A stretch of 64,000 bases of DNA from Branchiostoma floridae (GCF_000003815.2 NW_023365762.1:268490-332489), one strand, 5' to 3'; positions 1 through 11,908 are shown, counted from the stretch's first letter. Numbers and translations are program-made. The notes: generated from the sequence alone by a model not told the origin.

Positions 1-1897
1 CCTATTCATCAAGCCTTCCGTTGACAAATTACCCAGTTGGCTGACCTTCAGTTAACGTCTGCCAAATTCTGTCCTTGAGGGATTGTCCCTATGTGTCCAT
101 TCACTGGTTTGCCCATATATGGACATGGCGCGAAAGCAGAAAGAGAGGTTCTGCCAACTGTCGTCTGACAATGTCAAGTTGCAAGCCTACCGAAACAAAA
201 CACAGTGCATTTGTGTCCATTACTTGCTTGTTCTGTCAAAAGGTATTGTACAGTTGTATTTTGACAGAGGCCATGGTCAACAAACTTCCCTTCCATTGAT
301 TTTTGAAAGCTTTCGAGTTTTTTGAAAGTGGTACTCTGGCCTGAAGTCAAAATATAACGTTACACATCCTTTCTTCTCTGTGAACAATCTCTGTTGACCA
401 TGATTTATTGCTTGCAAGTGTGAACAAAGATTGAACGAGTTTGAAAGGGGTATTTGCCTAGCTCTTGTAACAACATTGTACACAGGACCCTAGCCAAGTT
501 GTTAAAGCGGTATTCTTTTTAATGAATTGTGTGCCAATATTGGGAATTTGAGATAGCAAAATCTACTTTTCACCACTATCTATTAAACATATTTTCGCCA
601 TTATTTCAAATTTCGTACGTTAAAAACAGTGCCATAACAATCCATACGAGGCTTGTTTTTTGGTTCAAGTGCCACCAATTATAGGCAAGCTAGGATGTAA
701 ACAAACACCCCCTTTTCAGGGGTTTATAACAGTGCCATAACAAGCCACACGATGCTTGTTTTTCTCATTTTTTTTCAAGTACCATGAATAATACGTAACA
801 GAGGATGTAACGTTAAATAAACCCCCGTTTTCCGTCGGCGATTTTCGGTAAGTTCGGTTACAACTCTACAATGCCGTCATAACGTTACAGTTCCGACGTA
901 AATACTCCAAAAACAAACCGGATGCACACAGAAGGTCGTCAAGCGTGGACTTTGAAAGGTCAAACGGTTGCCTGACATTCACCTATTGGCGCCATGTTGA
1001 CGCTCTAGAGCTCGTTTAGAAAGAAGGTCACGTAAATGGATACTGATAAATGGGTTTCGTTTCCTAGCAAAGAGAACTCGAGGCGGCTGAGGTATCGGAA
1101 CAAACAGCTCTTAAAATGGCAGAAGGTTTAAGTTTGACTACTACTGGATGTCATAAGCTCTAAGAACGCATTTGGTAAGGTCATGAAATCGCATATATAA
1201 GTATGATATCCTGTCTTTAATTCCTAAATGTTGTGTTGGAAAATGTATCGGGCGATATTCTGACGTAATGTTGACCAAACATCCAACAGAAACCGCCATG
1301 AATTCCATTGTAACTAGAAAATAACAACTCTCGTACGTATACATGCCCCATAACACATTGTTAAACAGTAATACCGTGGTGGTCCCGGTTAAAATGTATA
1401 TAGTTATTGTTGACAATTAAGAAATACAAACAATTTACAAAGGCCTTAGGAAAAAAAATGTTGTCTTTCCTGTGCCCTGAAATATAGGGTCGGTAGGTAG
1501 GGATTATCTTTTTTTTTTTTTTAAATCCTTAGACTGGCCAAAACTCTATGTATTACAATACAGGTGAACAAAGTAAACTGAAATACATATGTACACTTGT
1601 CTTCCAATGCCGAACTTTAATTTTGGGCATGATATAGATACATTTATACTTCAATAGACAGAACAGGCAGTGTTTTTACTTGAATAGGAAGTAGACTGAA
1701 TAAAAATTCTAACTGGAAGCTATGTGACTCCACTGCCCACGCCCCAAAAAGTCTAGGGTGGGCAGGTTTTTCTAGGGTAGGTAGGGAAACAGGAGAAACA
1801 TCATTTCCTAGGCCCAACCAGACTGATCGCCTGACGTCCATCAGATGCATATTACGGTCTAGGACAGTGTTTAACGTCATAGTTTCTATCCCAACAG
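1..1897. other. Non-coding stretch upstream of the first visible gene A exon
   Basis: No exon of gene A or any other recognisable gene is visible here. The first in-window exon of gene A (1898) starts at TM5, so this stretch is most likely intron between the exon for TM3-TM4 (outside the window) and TM5. It contains the 103-bp tandem duplication listed separately; otherwise I see only short random open frames. Confidence 0.6.
626..829. repeat. Diverged tandem duplication, period about 103 bp
   Basis: The segment starting acagtgccataacaa at 626 recurs at 729. Each copy continues with a cttgtttttt stretch, a gatgtaa block and an aaacaaacaccccc or aaataaaccccc tail. Two copies only, with substitutions and small indels. 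No coding content is seen. Confidence 0.7.
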
Positions 1898-2008
1898 GCT
1901 ATATACTTTACGGCGACGTTCCCGTACGTGGTTTTGCTGATTTTCTTCTTCCGAGGAGTCACGCTAGAGGGCGCGGCTGACGGCCTGGCGTTTATGTTTT
2001 TGCCTAAA
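1898..2008 (+). CDS. TM5 exon, copy a (candidate alternative exon of gene A)
   Basis: A 111-nt, 37-codon phase-0 exon between a cag acceptor (1895-1897) and a gtaag donor (2009). It encodes TM5 and the start of extracellular loop 3, ending [11 protein letters not shown]. The frame is open and joins in phase to the exon at 3713. It is equivalent to gene B exon 37648-37758. Its twin is at 2596-2706. Confidence 0.85.
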
Positions 2009-5000
2009 GTAAGAATTTCTACTGAGATTCGTCTCGGTGGCGTGTGCGTAGCGACATGTGCCCACTGTTCCAGCATATCACAAACAAACAAGTAAACAAA
2101 CAAACAACACATACGCAATCTATCTTTGTACACAACCAGAGAAGTAATCTCTAGCTGACGGTGACTTTCTGTCACTTTCCTCAGGGCAATATTGACTTGT
2201 TGTACTTCGCACTGCAGCTAGGTGAAGCTGCTGCACTGTGAAGAATGCGGTCCCAAACGTGACTAAGTTTGTATCCCCCCTCAATCTTCACAATGCAGCA
2301 GCGACACCGAGCTGCAGTGCGAAGTACAACAAGTCAATATTGCCCTGAGGAAAGAATACTGCCCATCAGTATCTTTTTGAGGAAGGTGACAGACAATCAT
2401 CGAAACTTTAACCCTCTGGTTCTGTACAAAGGACTTTGTTATCTAGAGAAAAACTTACTCTCTTTTGGACAATCCAGTGAACAGAAATGTAATGTGAATA
2501 GCTGGCAACAGAGGGCGCTTGTTGCACAGAAGCAGCTTGATGTGTGTTTCGTGTGCTTAATTTTGTCCCCTTTGTTGTTTGGGTTTGCGTTTCAGGCTAT
2601 CTACTTCACTGCTACATTCCCATACGTCGTGCTTTTGATATTCTTTTTCCGCGGTGTCACGCTTGAAGGAGCTGGCGATGGATTGGCTTATCTGTTTATA
2701 CCCAGGGTAAGGAATGCGCCATGCATGGCTTCAGCTGCATATGGGGCTTCACACGTATATATATTCAAGTCCGCATGAGATCCGTATGGAGTTCTTAGCC
2801 TCTATCAGAAATAGAAATTGGACAAATGTAGACACATAACATGTCAGAGGGATTAGCTGTTCATGGAGTATGGTTTGTGACTAGCTAACTCCTCTGACAT
2901 ATTATCTGGCTATATTTGTCCAATTTCTGCTGCTTTCCTTGCGACCTATGGAGCCTGGTAGAGAATAAGAACTCCATACGCTTCTCATAAGGACTTGAGT
3001 ATATACGTACTTGTGAACCCACGTTTAGTCTTCCCTCACTCTTCTACGCAGTGCCTCGCCCACGGGCTATACAATATACCCTGTGTAGGCTCTGCTAAGC
3101 CGGGTTGAGGTTTCCGCTTCTTTGGGCATGCCCTCCGTCAGCCAATCAAAGAATCATTTAGGCGATTCTCTGATTGGTTGAGAGCTTGATAGAGGCCACG
3201 CCCCCTAAAGTGGAAACCTCAGGCCGGTTTAGCAGAGTCTGCCACGGAATATTGCATAGACCGCAAGGCTGTGCCCAGGAGAAGTGTTTTCCTTATGTTG
3301 CCTGCACGCTTAGCCACTGTTTGCCGCTGTATAGAGAAAAGCACAGTTAACACCAAATCGCACTTGCATTATATTTCGCTGTTGATTCAGGTAAGTACGT
3401 AGTATTTTTATGTAGGATTGCACGTCATAGCCAAAAAATAAATAATCTTGAGTAGCGACGACATATTTCCCTTCTTGCAATGGACATTTACTAAAACAAT
3501 TTATAGTTAAAACCAGTTTACGCTCAAATTGAGTCCATTGCTAGCTAATTTGAATGTTTCTCGGCACCTTGTTGTAACGGATTCAACGAACATATGTTCG
3601 ATAAATAAGCCGTAGACAACGTTCGCTAGAGCCAGTTACCTAAAAAGCCGTCATCAATGACAATGTTAATGAAAATAACTTCATGGTTCTATTACATCTT
3701 TTGCTTCCGTAGGTTGAAAAGCTGGCAGATCCGATCGTTTGGCTGGAAGCGGCCACCCAGATTTTCTTCTCCCTCAGCGTGGCGTTCGGAGGGCTGATCT
3801 CCTTCTCCAGCTACAACCCCAGGTGAGCCTGCAGTTCGCTTTCAAATTGCTAGATGGCGCTCGTAAACAGACCCTCAATTTGCTCACAATCGAAGCAGTG
3901 TTCGTAGTTTTAACAGCATAACTCAAGAAGCTATGGATGCATTGCCGTGAAATTTGTATACGGTTAGGATTTGTCCTATCGAGGAGATGATGAGATTTTG
4001 GGCCCCATAGTTGCTTTCCTTGGTACTGAATCAGAACTTCTGGCTAACTGTGCTAGCTATGAGCATGATTTTTGAGTGGTAGATATCCTGTTAAGGTTGC
4101 GTTTCGGTCACTTGCATCTTGGGGATCCAAACAAAAGGCAATAAGTAAAGAATAAGAAATATTTTGACTTTCAACGTTTCAAACCCTAACGTTTTAACCA
4201 CCTTGATCCCAGAAGATGCTCAAAAGATGCATTTTTTGGACCTGAAGGCACACCCTACGAAAGACAGTGATTCGGACAAAGCCATGTTACCGTAGTATCA
4301 TGTGATCATCACGTGGCAGTCATGTGATCATCACGTGATCGTCTCGTGATTAACTTAAGTCTCACATATTCTGTTTTTCCAACCCCAGGAAAAACAACTG
4401 CACCCGTGATGCCGTTGTCGTGGCCGTCATCAATTCTGGGACCTCCATTTTTGCCTCGGTCGTCATCTTTTCCGTCCTGGGCTTCAAGGCGCTGACGGAC
4501 AGCCGCAAGTGCCTGCAGGAGTGAGTATCGTCTGATTATGACGTCATGATTGTTCTGACCAATGGAAAGCCACTACACGATTTCTAGCTACTAACGTTAG
4601 CCTCCATAGCGTTCATTTTTTTGTCGTTTTTTTTGTGTGCTCATAATACACTTTTGCCGGCGGCACAAGCGACCCAGTACAAATTGAAATGGCCAGCAAA
4701 ATGTGTTATGAGCTAAAAAAAAAAAAACGACAAAAAGGCTAAGTAGCCTTCTATGGAGGTTGTTCTAACGCCATATTCGGTCCTGTACGTACATTCTTAT
4801 TAGATTGAATTAGATATACATGGTGTCAGAATACTTACAACTGACGTAAACAAGACATACTAGGTCAGTTCAGTGAACTGTTGTCACAAATTCATTTTGT
4901 ATTCATTGACGTCATCCAGGTTCCAGGACCTTATGGAGGATAAGGTGCCAGGATTCGCGAGCAACAACATGACCGTCACAGCCTCCAACTACATGGACTT

Positions 5001-7730
5001 GTGGGGCACCTACAATACTACTGACACCGCCATCCGGGACTTCAACTTCGGCTACTGCAGCAAGGACGGCAACCTCAACAACGTAAGTTTGTTACCTCCG
5101 TGAAAATGGAGGTCTTGTTTTCGATGTTTGTACTTCTCATGAGTCCGTACTTATTTGAATGCATTTGAGTGGCTGTTTCCACGTTTTACAACGACAGGAA
5201 ATTAGGACAAAGGTTCCAGAAAGGTCGTAGAATAGGTTATCTTATTTCCTTTCTGCAATTTCCATACGAGAGCTATTGGGAAAAGGCATTTGACAGAATC
5301 AATGAGAAATTCATAATAATGAATAAAAGAAGAAATTCACATTAAAGAAATGTGATCTTTGCTTACTTTTTTGTTGTTTTGTTTTAGGACTAACTTTCCC
5401 TCGGTGGAGCTGACCATTTTTAAGTTGTTTTTTTTTAATCATAATAAATGGAAAGATTCTAATATGATAAATTTCTGTTTTTGCAGGCTGTCGGTGGCAC
5501 CGGTCTGGCATTTGTAGTCTTCACCGAGGCCATGAACCAGTTCTACCCACTTGAGATGGGTCCTTTCTGGTCCATTCTGTTCTTCCTGATGTTGGCAAAT
5601 CTCGGGCTAAGTTCTATGTTCGGAACCCTGGAGGGCGTCATCACACCACTGAGGGATGCCGGGATATGGAAATGGCGCAAGGAGTTTCTTGTTGGTACGT
5701 TAAAGACGCATTTTTTTAGCAAGGATGAACTGTAATTTCCAACACTAAGAAAATGGACTTACCCCAATTTTGGCTTGCTCAACTCCGGTAGCATTTATCA
5801 TCAGCAATCCACCAGTTCTGTGACGTCATGGTATGTAAATAGAACATGTGACTCGGTGAGCAGTGGATCATACGTTACAGAAAGTTTATGGCGTGCGTCG
5901 TCTGTGTTGAGGGATGGTTTGGAAGACTATGATGTATATTGCTTGGGAGGTGAACTGACCTCTTTGTTCGTTTCCGTCAGAGTCACACGGGGAACAAAAA
6001 AAGAAAGCAATGGCTACTACATTTATGCGTATCATATCACCCAAATGTTCTACTTCTTTTCCTCTGCAGTCCTCCTGTGTGTCGTCTGCTTCCTGATTGG
6101 GCTGATCTTCGCACAGTATTCTGGGAGCTACTGGCTGGACATCTTTAACGACTACAGCGGGACCTTCCCTCTGCTCATCATCGCTTTCTTTGAGAACATC
6201 GCCATTGTGTATGTCTACGGCTTGAAGAGGTGAGTGACCATTTATGCAAGTAGGTCATGGTGAAAGTGGCCTCGAACCATTTTAGCTCAAGTGAACTCAA
6301 TGACCAGTTGAGCTACTATTCCACAGGTTGTGATAGAGAAGGCAAACGCTGTACATTATTCACAGGTTCCTTGTACAAGGGAAATCCCCCTACTTCTTAA
6401 TTTTCAATAGTGGGCCATGGTATAACGTCCCGTACTATGTATTCAGGCACTTTCCAGAAGCATGTATGTCAGGTGAGCGACAACAGCCGGGATTCAAACT
6501 CACTACTTCTTGGTCCAGAGACAGTGTCGATTTTGCACGCTACTTTTATGCACTACTACACCTTGTCCGGCGGTGGCGTTGTGGCAAGGATGTGGTCTCA
6601 AACGTGACTGAATATTTACATGTGTACATGTACCCCCCTCCTCAAAATCTGTATTTATAACTCTTGTTTCTCTTTGTTTGACAGGTTATCAGACGATCTG
6701 GAGTACATGACCGGTTCCCGCCCGAATCTCTACTGGAAGGTGACCTGGCTGTTCCTGACCCCGCTCTCCATGTTGGTGATTTTCGGTGCCACCATCTACA
6801 CCGAGGCAACTCGTACCATTACCTACAAGGGCTGGGATTCCGCACTGGTACGTACCAAAATTATAATCAATGGGAAAATGGTACTTCCCAACATTTTGGA
6901 CTAAACAGCTCCAGTCTTTGTCAGGAATTATCAATCCATCGCCTCTGTGACATCAGTTAATGCAGGTAGAAATGTCTTGTCTATATCTTAGCTTGCATCA
7001 ATTACTAGAGAGTTAGGAGTTGAGGACGTCTCCTATGTAGATGGGGGAGGCATGTAAGGATCACACCTGATGTCCGGCTAGATAAGGAACTTATCATTCA
7101 ACTCCACATCTGTAACTGATTATGAAGCAATAGAATAACAGGTCTAAGTCTGTCCACAAGTAGTTCTTAGCAGAAAACTAGAGTGCATATCTACCTATTC
7201 TACAACTACAAGTTCTGGATCAAATGTTACAGAAAGCTTATGGCGTCCCCCGTCAGCGATGCGATTTGTATGACCCTTGAGTTTATACGTTTCACATTGT
7301 AAAATTTTAAAGGATAGCAAAACATAAAAGAACGGAAAAATGTAGTGTCAAATGTTTGGTCACTCAGTGTCTCAGCTTCTCAGGGTGTAAAGCAAATGTC
7401 TAACAATATAACAATGTTTTGACGCAATGGTATTTTTCCAACCTCCAGGGCCAGGTTGTTGACAAGGGCCCGTACCCGTGGTGGGGTGAGATGATGTGCT
7501 ACGTGCTCATCTGTCTCCCGTCCTTGTTCATCCCCATCGTGTTCGTGCTGCGCCTGACCGGACTGATGCCCTACCGCGGCGAGACCCTCAAAGCCAAGCA
7601 GGCCAGAACGGTACAGCGCGGCGCCATCAGCAAACAGAACCTGGTGACAGATTCGGTGACCTCCGTTTCGGGCTCCATGGCGGCGTTTCCCGCCAATGGG
7701 GTCATTAACCCCGCTTCCACAGCTTTGTAA
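1898..7730 (+). CDS. SLC6 family Na+/Cl--dependent neutral amino acid transporter, B0AT (SLC6A18/19/20)-like, gene A; 5' part outside window
   Basis: Exons by frame and GT-AG sites: 1898-2008 or 2596-2706 (alternative TM5 copies), 3713-3822, 4389-4520, 4920-5082, 5487-5694, 6070-6229, 6685-6847, 7449-7730 (stop TAA). With one TM5 copy the sum is 1329 nt, 442 codons plus stop. Family landmarks: TM5 [21 protein letters not shown]6 [18 protein letters not shown]; extracellular loop 4 with N-glycosylation sequons NMT and NTT; TM8 [17 protein letters not shown] followed by [15 protein letters not shown]9-TM12; and a cytoplasmic tail ending NPASTAL. SLC6 members of this branch carry neutral or imino amino acids with Na+ across the plasma membrane. 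The exon for TM1 with the Na+ site is not in the window. Gene B, downstream on the same strand, has the same intron positions and is a tandem paralogue. Subfamily placement rests on sequence I recognise (the [10 protein letters not shown] and FSSYN context), not on a tree. Confidence 0.9.
2175..2354. repeat. Foldback element between the two TM5 exons
   Basis: Bases 2175-2219 and 2310-2354 are perfect reverse complements over 45 bp. Pairing continues inward with few mismatches (gctgctgcactgtgaag against cttcacaatgcagcagc), leaving a loop of about 40 bases around aaacgtgactaagtttgtat. A related loop and flank occur near 39981 (aaatgtggctaaatttgtat), so this is a dispersed non-autonomous element. 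It lies in the 587-bp intron between TM5 copies a and b and could form a strong stem in the pre-mRNA. Confidence 0.9.
2596..2706 (+). CDS. TM5 exon, copy b (candidate alternative exon of gene A)
   Basis: A 111-nt phase-0 exon between a ttcag acceptor (2591-2595) and a gtaagg donor (2707). Its first 26 residues are identical to copy a (1898-2008) despite 18 synonymous codon changes there; the end reads [11 protein letters not shown]. An open frame runs into it from 2269, but the upstream part (2269-2595) overlaps a foldback repeat and is not conserved in gene B, so I treat only 2596-2706 as coding. Confidence 0.85.
2748..3017. repeat. Foldback element directly after TM5 copy b
   Basis: Long imperfect inverted repeat. 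The outer arms are cttcacacgtatatatattc against gagtatatacgtacttgtgaa. Inner segments also pair (ggagttctta with taagaactcc; gaaattggacaaat with atttgtccaatttc; atgtcagagg with cctctgacat). It starts about 40 bp after the donor of TM5 copy b. Confidence 0.8.
3058..3279. repeat. Foldback (MITE-like) element in a gene A intron
   Basis: The left arm contains ctctgctaagccgggttgag and the right arm is its near reverse complement (ctcaggccggtttagcagag). Weaker pairing continues outward (ggctatacaatatacc against ggaatattgcatagacc) and inward (ccaatcaaagaatc against gattctctgattgg). It carries no open frame. Confidence 0.75.
4235..4360. repeat. Dispersed repeat rich in CACGTG palindromes, copy 1
   Basis: Begins cctgaaggcacaccc and ends in alternating atgtgatcatcacgtg blocks. 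The same arrangement recurs at 9199-9345. It lies in the gene A intron just before the exon at 4389. Confidence 0.7.
4590..4770. repeat. Foldback element in a gene A intron
   Basis: Arms cctccatag and ctatggagg enclose tttttgtcg/cgacaaaaa and gctcataatacac/gtgttatgagc pairs around a loop of about 50 bases. A poly-T/poly-A tract is part of the stem. Non-coding. Confidence 0.75.
5775..5935 (-). mobile_element. Penelope-like element remnant (GIY-YIG endonuclease end)
   Basis: The minus-strand translation contains [20 protein letters not shown], the PSLN..(D/G)GR..L...YD.LL pattern typical of the C-terminal part of Penelope-like element endonuclease regions. A sister fragment is at 57553-57630 on the plus strand and a shorter one at 7205-7275. 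It is truncated at both ends and lies in a gene A intron. Confidence 0.5.
7205..7275 (-). mobile_element. Short Penelope-like element remnant
   Basis: The tcaaatgttacagaaagctt atggcgtcc stretch matches the fragment at 5775-5935 at nucleotide level and in the same orientation. Too short to translate meaningfully. Confidence 0.35.
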
Positions 7731-9198
7731 CTAACCCCACGCCTGGTGTACCTCTCTTCGTCCGTCCGCCTCCTCGCGCATGAGCAGAAGCTACTGTAGC
7801 CGCCATCTTCCTTCTGTGGTGTTTGGAAACGAACTGTTAGCTGATATGCTGTGTGAAAACGAGGCTAGATCTGCACTTAAACGAAAATAGATAGAAATTC
7901 TTCAAAATATACAGAATATTTAGATAATCTCAAAGATATCTTTATAATAATTGAGCAGAAATGAAATATGACATCTCACACGCACAAATTTTATATCAGT
8001 TATTGCACGGATGTTCAGAGTAAAAAAATCAGAAACTATCGATTTTTCGTGAATGGACATCCAAATCGCTTGACTATATGATAAACTTGGATGCCCCGAA
8101 TTTGAAGCCATTCAACTCGTAAAAGATTGTGTAGATTTCTTAGGAGAAAAGATTATTGTTTTATTAATTTATTGATGACACAAAATCTATGCAGTTACTC
8201 AGGAAAAATGTATTGATTTTAAAGGAAAATCATTTTATTTTTTTATTAATTTATGCACGATTTATGCAGATGATAATCTGCAGTTCTAGTCTCGCATACA
8301 GCAGTTTTCGGATGTCGCTAGACACTTCTTGTGAAATAAGTAGTTAGGTCTAGAAGGAAATAGTCTTACTAACATAGAGTTTCATTAACATCTCTACACT
8401 GTTGGACTCTGGTTCATAAGAAAATGGCAGAAATGTAAACTCCAAATGTGTTTATACGGTGATCTGTTACCTATATTCGAAATGCTGGCGTTGTGAATAT
8501 AGAAACGATCATGTCTTCAGATCAGTTCTTCCTTCATTCAGTATGGTTATTACAAACTTGTAAAGAAAGGTGGAAGGAAAACGATTTTTTGTCAAAATTT
8601 TTAAGTCCGATGTTGATGTGCCAGTGCTTCCAAAGTTATCGTGTTTTATTCAAAAGGGCCAATGGTTAACAAACAAAAGTGCCAAACAAACACAACTGCC
8701 AAACAGACAAACACAACTGCCAAACAAACAAGAAGAACTGCCAAAATACAAAATCTACCAAAGACAAACATTTGGTAGGAAAGGCTACACTGCCATGTAG
8801 CGCTTCATTATTTTTTTCGTTCTCCTTTGTTGAATGAAATTTTGGCACATCACACTTCCCAAACTCTCCCCACAAGCAAATATGCATGCAATATTCTAAA
8901 TTCCTCACCATTTTCATTTTTAATTTTTTTTCCTTTTTCTAAATTCTATCTTGCATTTTGAACAGTTCTAATACAGTGTCTATACTCCTTCCACTTTCTA
9001 TAACGCATGAAGTACTTGTGGCATGTAGCATGCTTAGTAAAGGTGATAAAGTATAACGTTAAGGTTTATGGTGTTAAGGTGGTTAAGGTATCAAGACTCT
9101 TAAGGTGGGTGACGGCCTCCTTCTCCATCTTAAGTCCATGAAGCCAAATTTTGACCGAGCCCTATTACCTCTATTTTCAGCTGAAGATGCGGTTTTCT
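7731..9198. other. Downstream flank of gene A (3' UTR plus spacer)
   Basis: AT-rich sequence after the gene A stop, presumably starting with its 3' UTR. I found no convincing canonical polyadenylation signal close to the stop and no further exon. A small tandem repeat lies at 8680-8760. Confidence 0.5.
8680..8760. repeat. Short tandem repeat of an aactgccaaacaaacac-type unit
   Basis: About four imperfect copies of a unit containing actgccaaa(c/a)a(a/g)acaa. Every copy is purine/C-rich on the plus strand. The open frame across it (NKQTQLPNKQ-type) is a consequence of the repeat. Confidence 0.65.
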
Positions 9199-9345
9199 GA
9201 CCTGAAGGCACACTCCACGGAAGACAGTGATTCTGTCAAGGCCATGTTACCCTAGCATCATGTGATCGTCACGTGACCGTCATGTGATCATCACGTGATC
9301 GTCTCATGAGAGTCACGTGACTAGCATGAGATCATCACGTGACTG
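9199..9345. repeat. Dispersed repeat rich in CACGTG palindromes, copy 2
   Basis: Matches 4235-4360: it starts cctgaaggcacactcc, contains gccatgttacc and ends in several gatcatcacgtga blocks. CACGTG is the canonical E-box core, but here it is part of a transposon-like repeat. Confidence 0.7.
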
Positions 9346-9825
9346 GAGATCACGCAAAGTGTTCTTTTCAATGCTGAAAACAGTGATATTTATGGAGAAT
9401 ATTCTGTCTTCAGTATGGAAAAGAAAACAATCCCAATGCTGTCCAGAAAACAAGCGGAGTTATTTTCTTCAGCAACTCAAGCGGCGGATATTTTCGGCAT
9501 GATCTGTATTGCAATATTTGATATCCTTGTAGCTTACGGTTACCACCCCCTCCCCCCAACCTGACCAACTAAAGTTGCAATGATCGGAGTGCAAAATATC
9601 ATTCCTCTACTTAATTTAAAATGCGATATATTTGTGTATGGATTGTTTTATTTTGCAATTTCTGATCGAGAAGCGCAATTGGACCTGCTTGCTTCCTTCT
9701 ACCACATGTACATATATTATAAGAGAGTACTGTAGCTTGTTGTATGCTGCGTCATGTATATAGCAAACTGCTTTCGACATATTTCAGCTACAGAACCCCT
9801 TTTGACCACTACATGTAAGCTGGCT

Positions 9826-9972
9826 AACGGTTTGAACTGCGCATGGGCAGTATGATGCATTGTGGGTGATAAGTTCAAGGCCCCTAGGACATATGAACAA
9901 AGTATGTTCTAGGCTGTTCTGACATTTGGAGCCTTCAACTTTGACCTGGTGCATGCGCCGTTCAAACCGTCA
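9826..9972. repeat. Foldback element
   Basis: Outer arms acggtttgaactgcgcatg and catgcgccgttcaaaccgt are near-perfect complements. The gatgcattgtgggtgataag interior resembles the MITE family at 10624 and 11909. Confidence 0.7.
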
Positions 9973-10012
9973 AACGGCCTATTGCGCTCTGCTGGAGCAC
10001 GGCGCAACCACT

Positions 10013-10111
10013 AAGCAGTTTTACCACAACCCAATCCTGAAAGCGCTTTGAAATTAGATCAACGTGACGTAACTTCAGAGCGCTTTCCGATTGGTCTGTG
10101 GTAAACTGCTT
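10013..10111. repeat. 99-bp palindromic MITE-like element
   Basis: Begins aagcagttttaccacaacc and ends ggtctgtggtaaactgctt, with an inner gaaagcgctttgaa/ttcagagcgctttc pair. Non-coding. Confidence 0.75.
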
Positions 10112-10623
10112 GTAAATCTGTCAATCATTCAGCTCTTTCCATGTAAGGTACACTGTTCCTTGTCCAGGATAATATTTGGTTCGGTTAGAGCAAGTCTGTG
10201 ATTATATGAAAATCATGGGCGCTAGAAGCAAATACAGAGGACACTAAATGTAGTGTATATTTCTGTGCTATTTTTGACATACGGATGTCATGGTGTGTGA
10301 CAATTTGACCATTTCACAAATACTTTAAACAGATGAATTTGATGACCAAATACTATGTATATTTTGTGTATATTTTCAACTTGTACTTTGCAAACATCTC
10401 GCACGAGATGGCAAAAATATGAATCCCAAAGAGTACTTAGTACATATCTGTATCTTGACCATTTGCAAAGTACTTGGTGGAAAGGATATCGATAAGAATA
10501 GCTCATTCTTAACTACTCAATGATCGTACGGAGCTATTTTCTCTTTATACAGTTGTATTCTTTGCTCGTGTGTGTGAATTGTAGTGCTATTTTCCTATAC
10601 TGTACAGTACTAACATTATGTAT

Positions 10624-10852
10624 TAGCTCTTTCACTATTCATTGTGCGTATACGTATCTTCAGGCATTGTGGGTAATGTCAAAGGTGAACGCCCCAGACT
10701 AGTAAACCGATCTCGTCTCGACCATTGTTTTCTTGATTTGCATACCAATGTCCAGACGTGATTTCTTTATGTCTCGGGGACCTCTGACCTTTGACATATT
10801 ACCCACAATTCATGTCGCTGCACATGCGTACTCAGAATGGCGAACAAGCTTG
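10624..10852. repeat. MITE family copy 1 (tgacatattacccacaat arms)
   Basis: The left part contains cattgtgggtaatgtcaaag and the right part ctttgacatattacccacaa. The outer edges are agctctttcac and aacaagct. The same element is at 11909-12135. Confidence 0.7.
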
Positions 10853-11439
10853 TTGATACCACTTATGCTTTGAAGAGCTCCTATGTCATGTATATAGAAC
10901 TGAACCTAGCCAATGTTCGTTTAACTCTTGTTATTCTTTCTTTATGAATTGTAAACCGTAGTACTGTAGGTAGTATTGTCCCTACCTTAGTGGATTGTAC
11001 TGAATGACAGTACTAGTATGGTAATATATGAAGATGGATTCACACGTTGTAAGAATTTTGGCTGAGTGTTGCCTCCAAGCAGATGTCGGGTTCGGTCCAG
11101 TGTTTAAAGATTGTTTCTGTTGCGTTCTTCTGAGAGAAGGGCAATTCATGGACCACTGAAAATATGTAGAAAATGCATTCGCGAAACTCTGAGCCGGGCC
11201 CTCGTATATCTGCTTGCTGGACAAAGAGTAGCTGAGATCGCCTCAGCTTTCAAGCGAGAAAGTATGAATTCATCTTGACAAAAAAATGAATACACGTTAC
11301 AAAAAATGTTAGGTTTCATTATCCCTCGATACGGTGGATGTATTGCATAGAAGCTAAACGCTTTCTGCATTCAGAAACAAAGTAGGAGTTTTGTTGTTAG
11401 TAACATCGCCGTCACACTAGCAATGTGACGTCGGAATGT

Positions 11440-11539
11440 NNNNNNNNNNNNNNNNNNNNNNNNNNNNNNNNNNNNNNNNNNNNNNNNNNNNNNNNNNNNN
11501 NNNNNNNNNNNNNNNNNNNNNNNNNNNNNNNNNNNNNNN
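11440..11539. other. Assembly gap (100 N)
   Basis: Run of N of exactly 100, a placeholder for a gap of unknown size. Confidence 0.95.
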
Positions 11540-11908
11540 ACCATGAAGTATTGTAGCCAATGATGTGTATTTTTCTCCACTGTAGTTTTAGTGTGGTGAC
11601 TATCAGTAAACTGTATGTGTGCCACTGATAACTGCCATCTGTACATGCGACAATACACAGACTGTAGATAGCGAAAACAGGGTTGCCCATTGGTTGATAT
11701 GTGTAATTGAAGAAGTAGCCGTTATTTTTGAATAGTTGGAGAGGCTAGCAATGGTGTGCGTATGTAAAATGAGTGTTACAATTTTCACTATGATCCACTT
11801 GCAATACAGTTACAGTGAGGCAACGTAGACACCAAATATGTGCGTTGAATAGTGTCTTCAAACAGCCACAAACAGGGGTCTACCAAAACCCGTCCACTAG
11901 TACGTTAT

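Noticed and set aside
2269-2778. 169-codon frame covering TM5 copy b
   Set aside because: Only 2596-2706 matches the SLC6 family and is bounded by splice sites. The upstream part crosses the foldback repeat and the downstream part reads through the donor.
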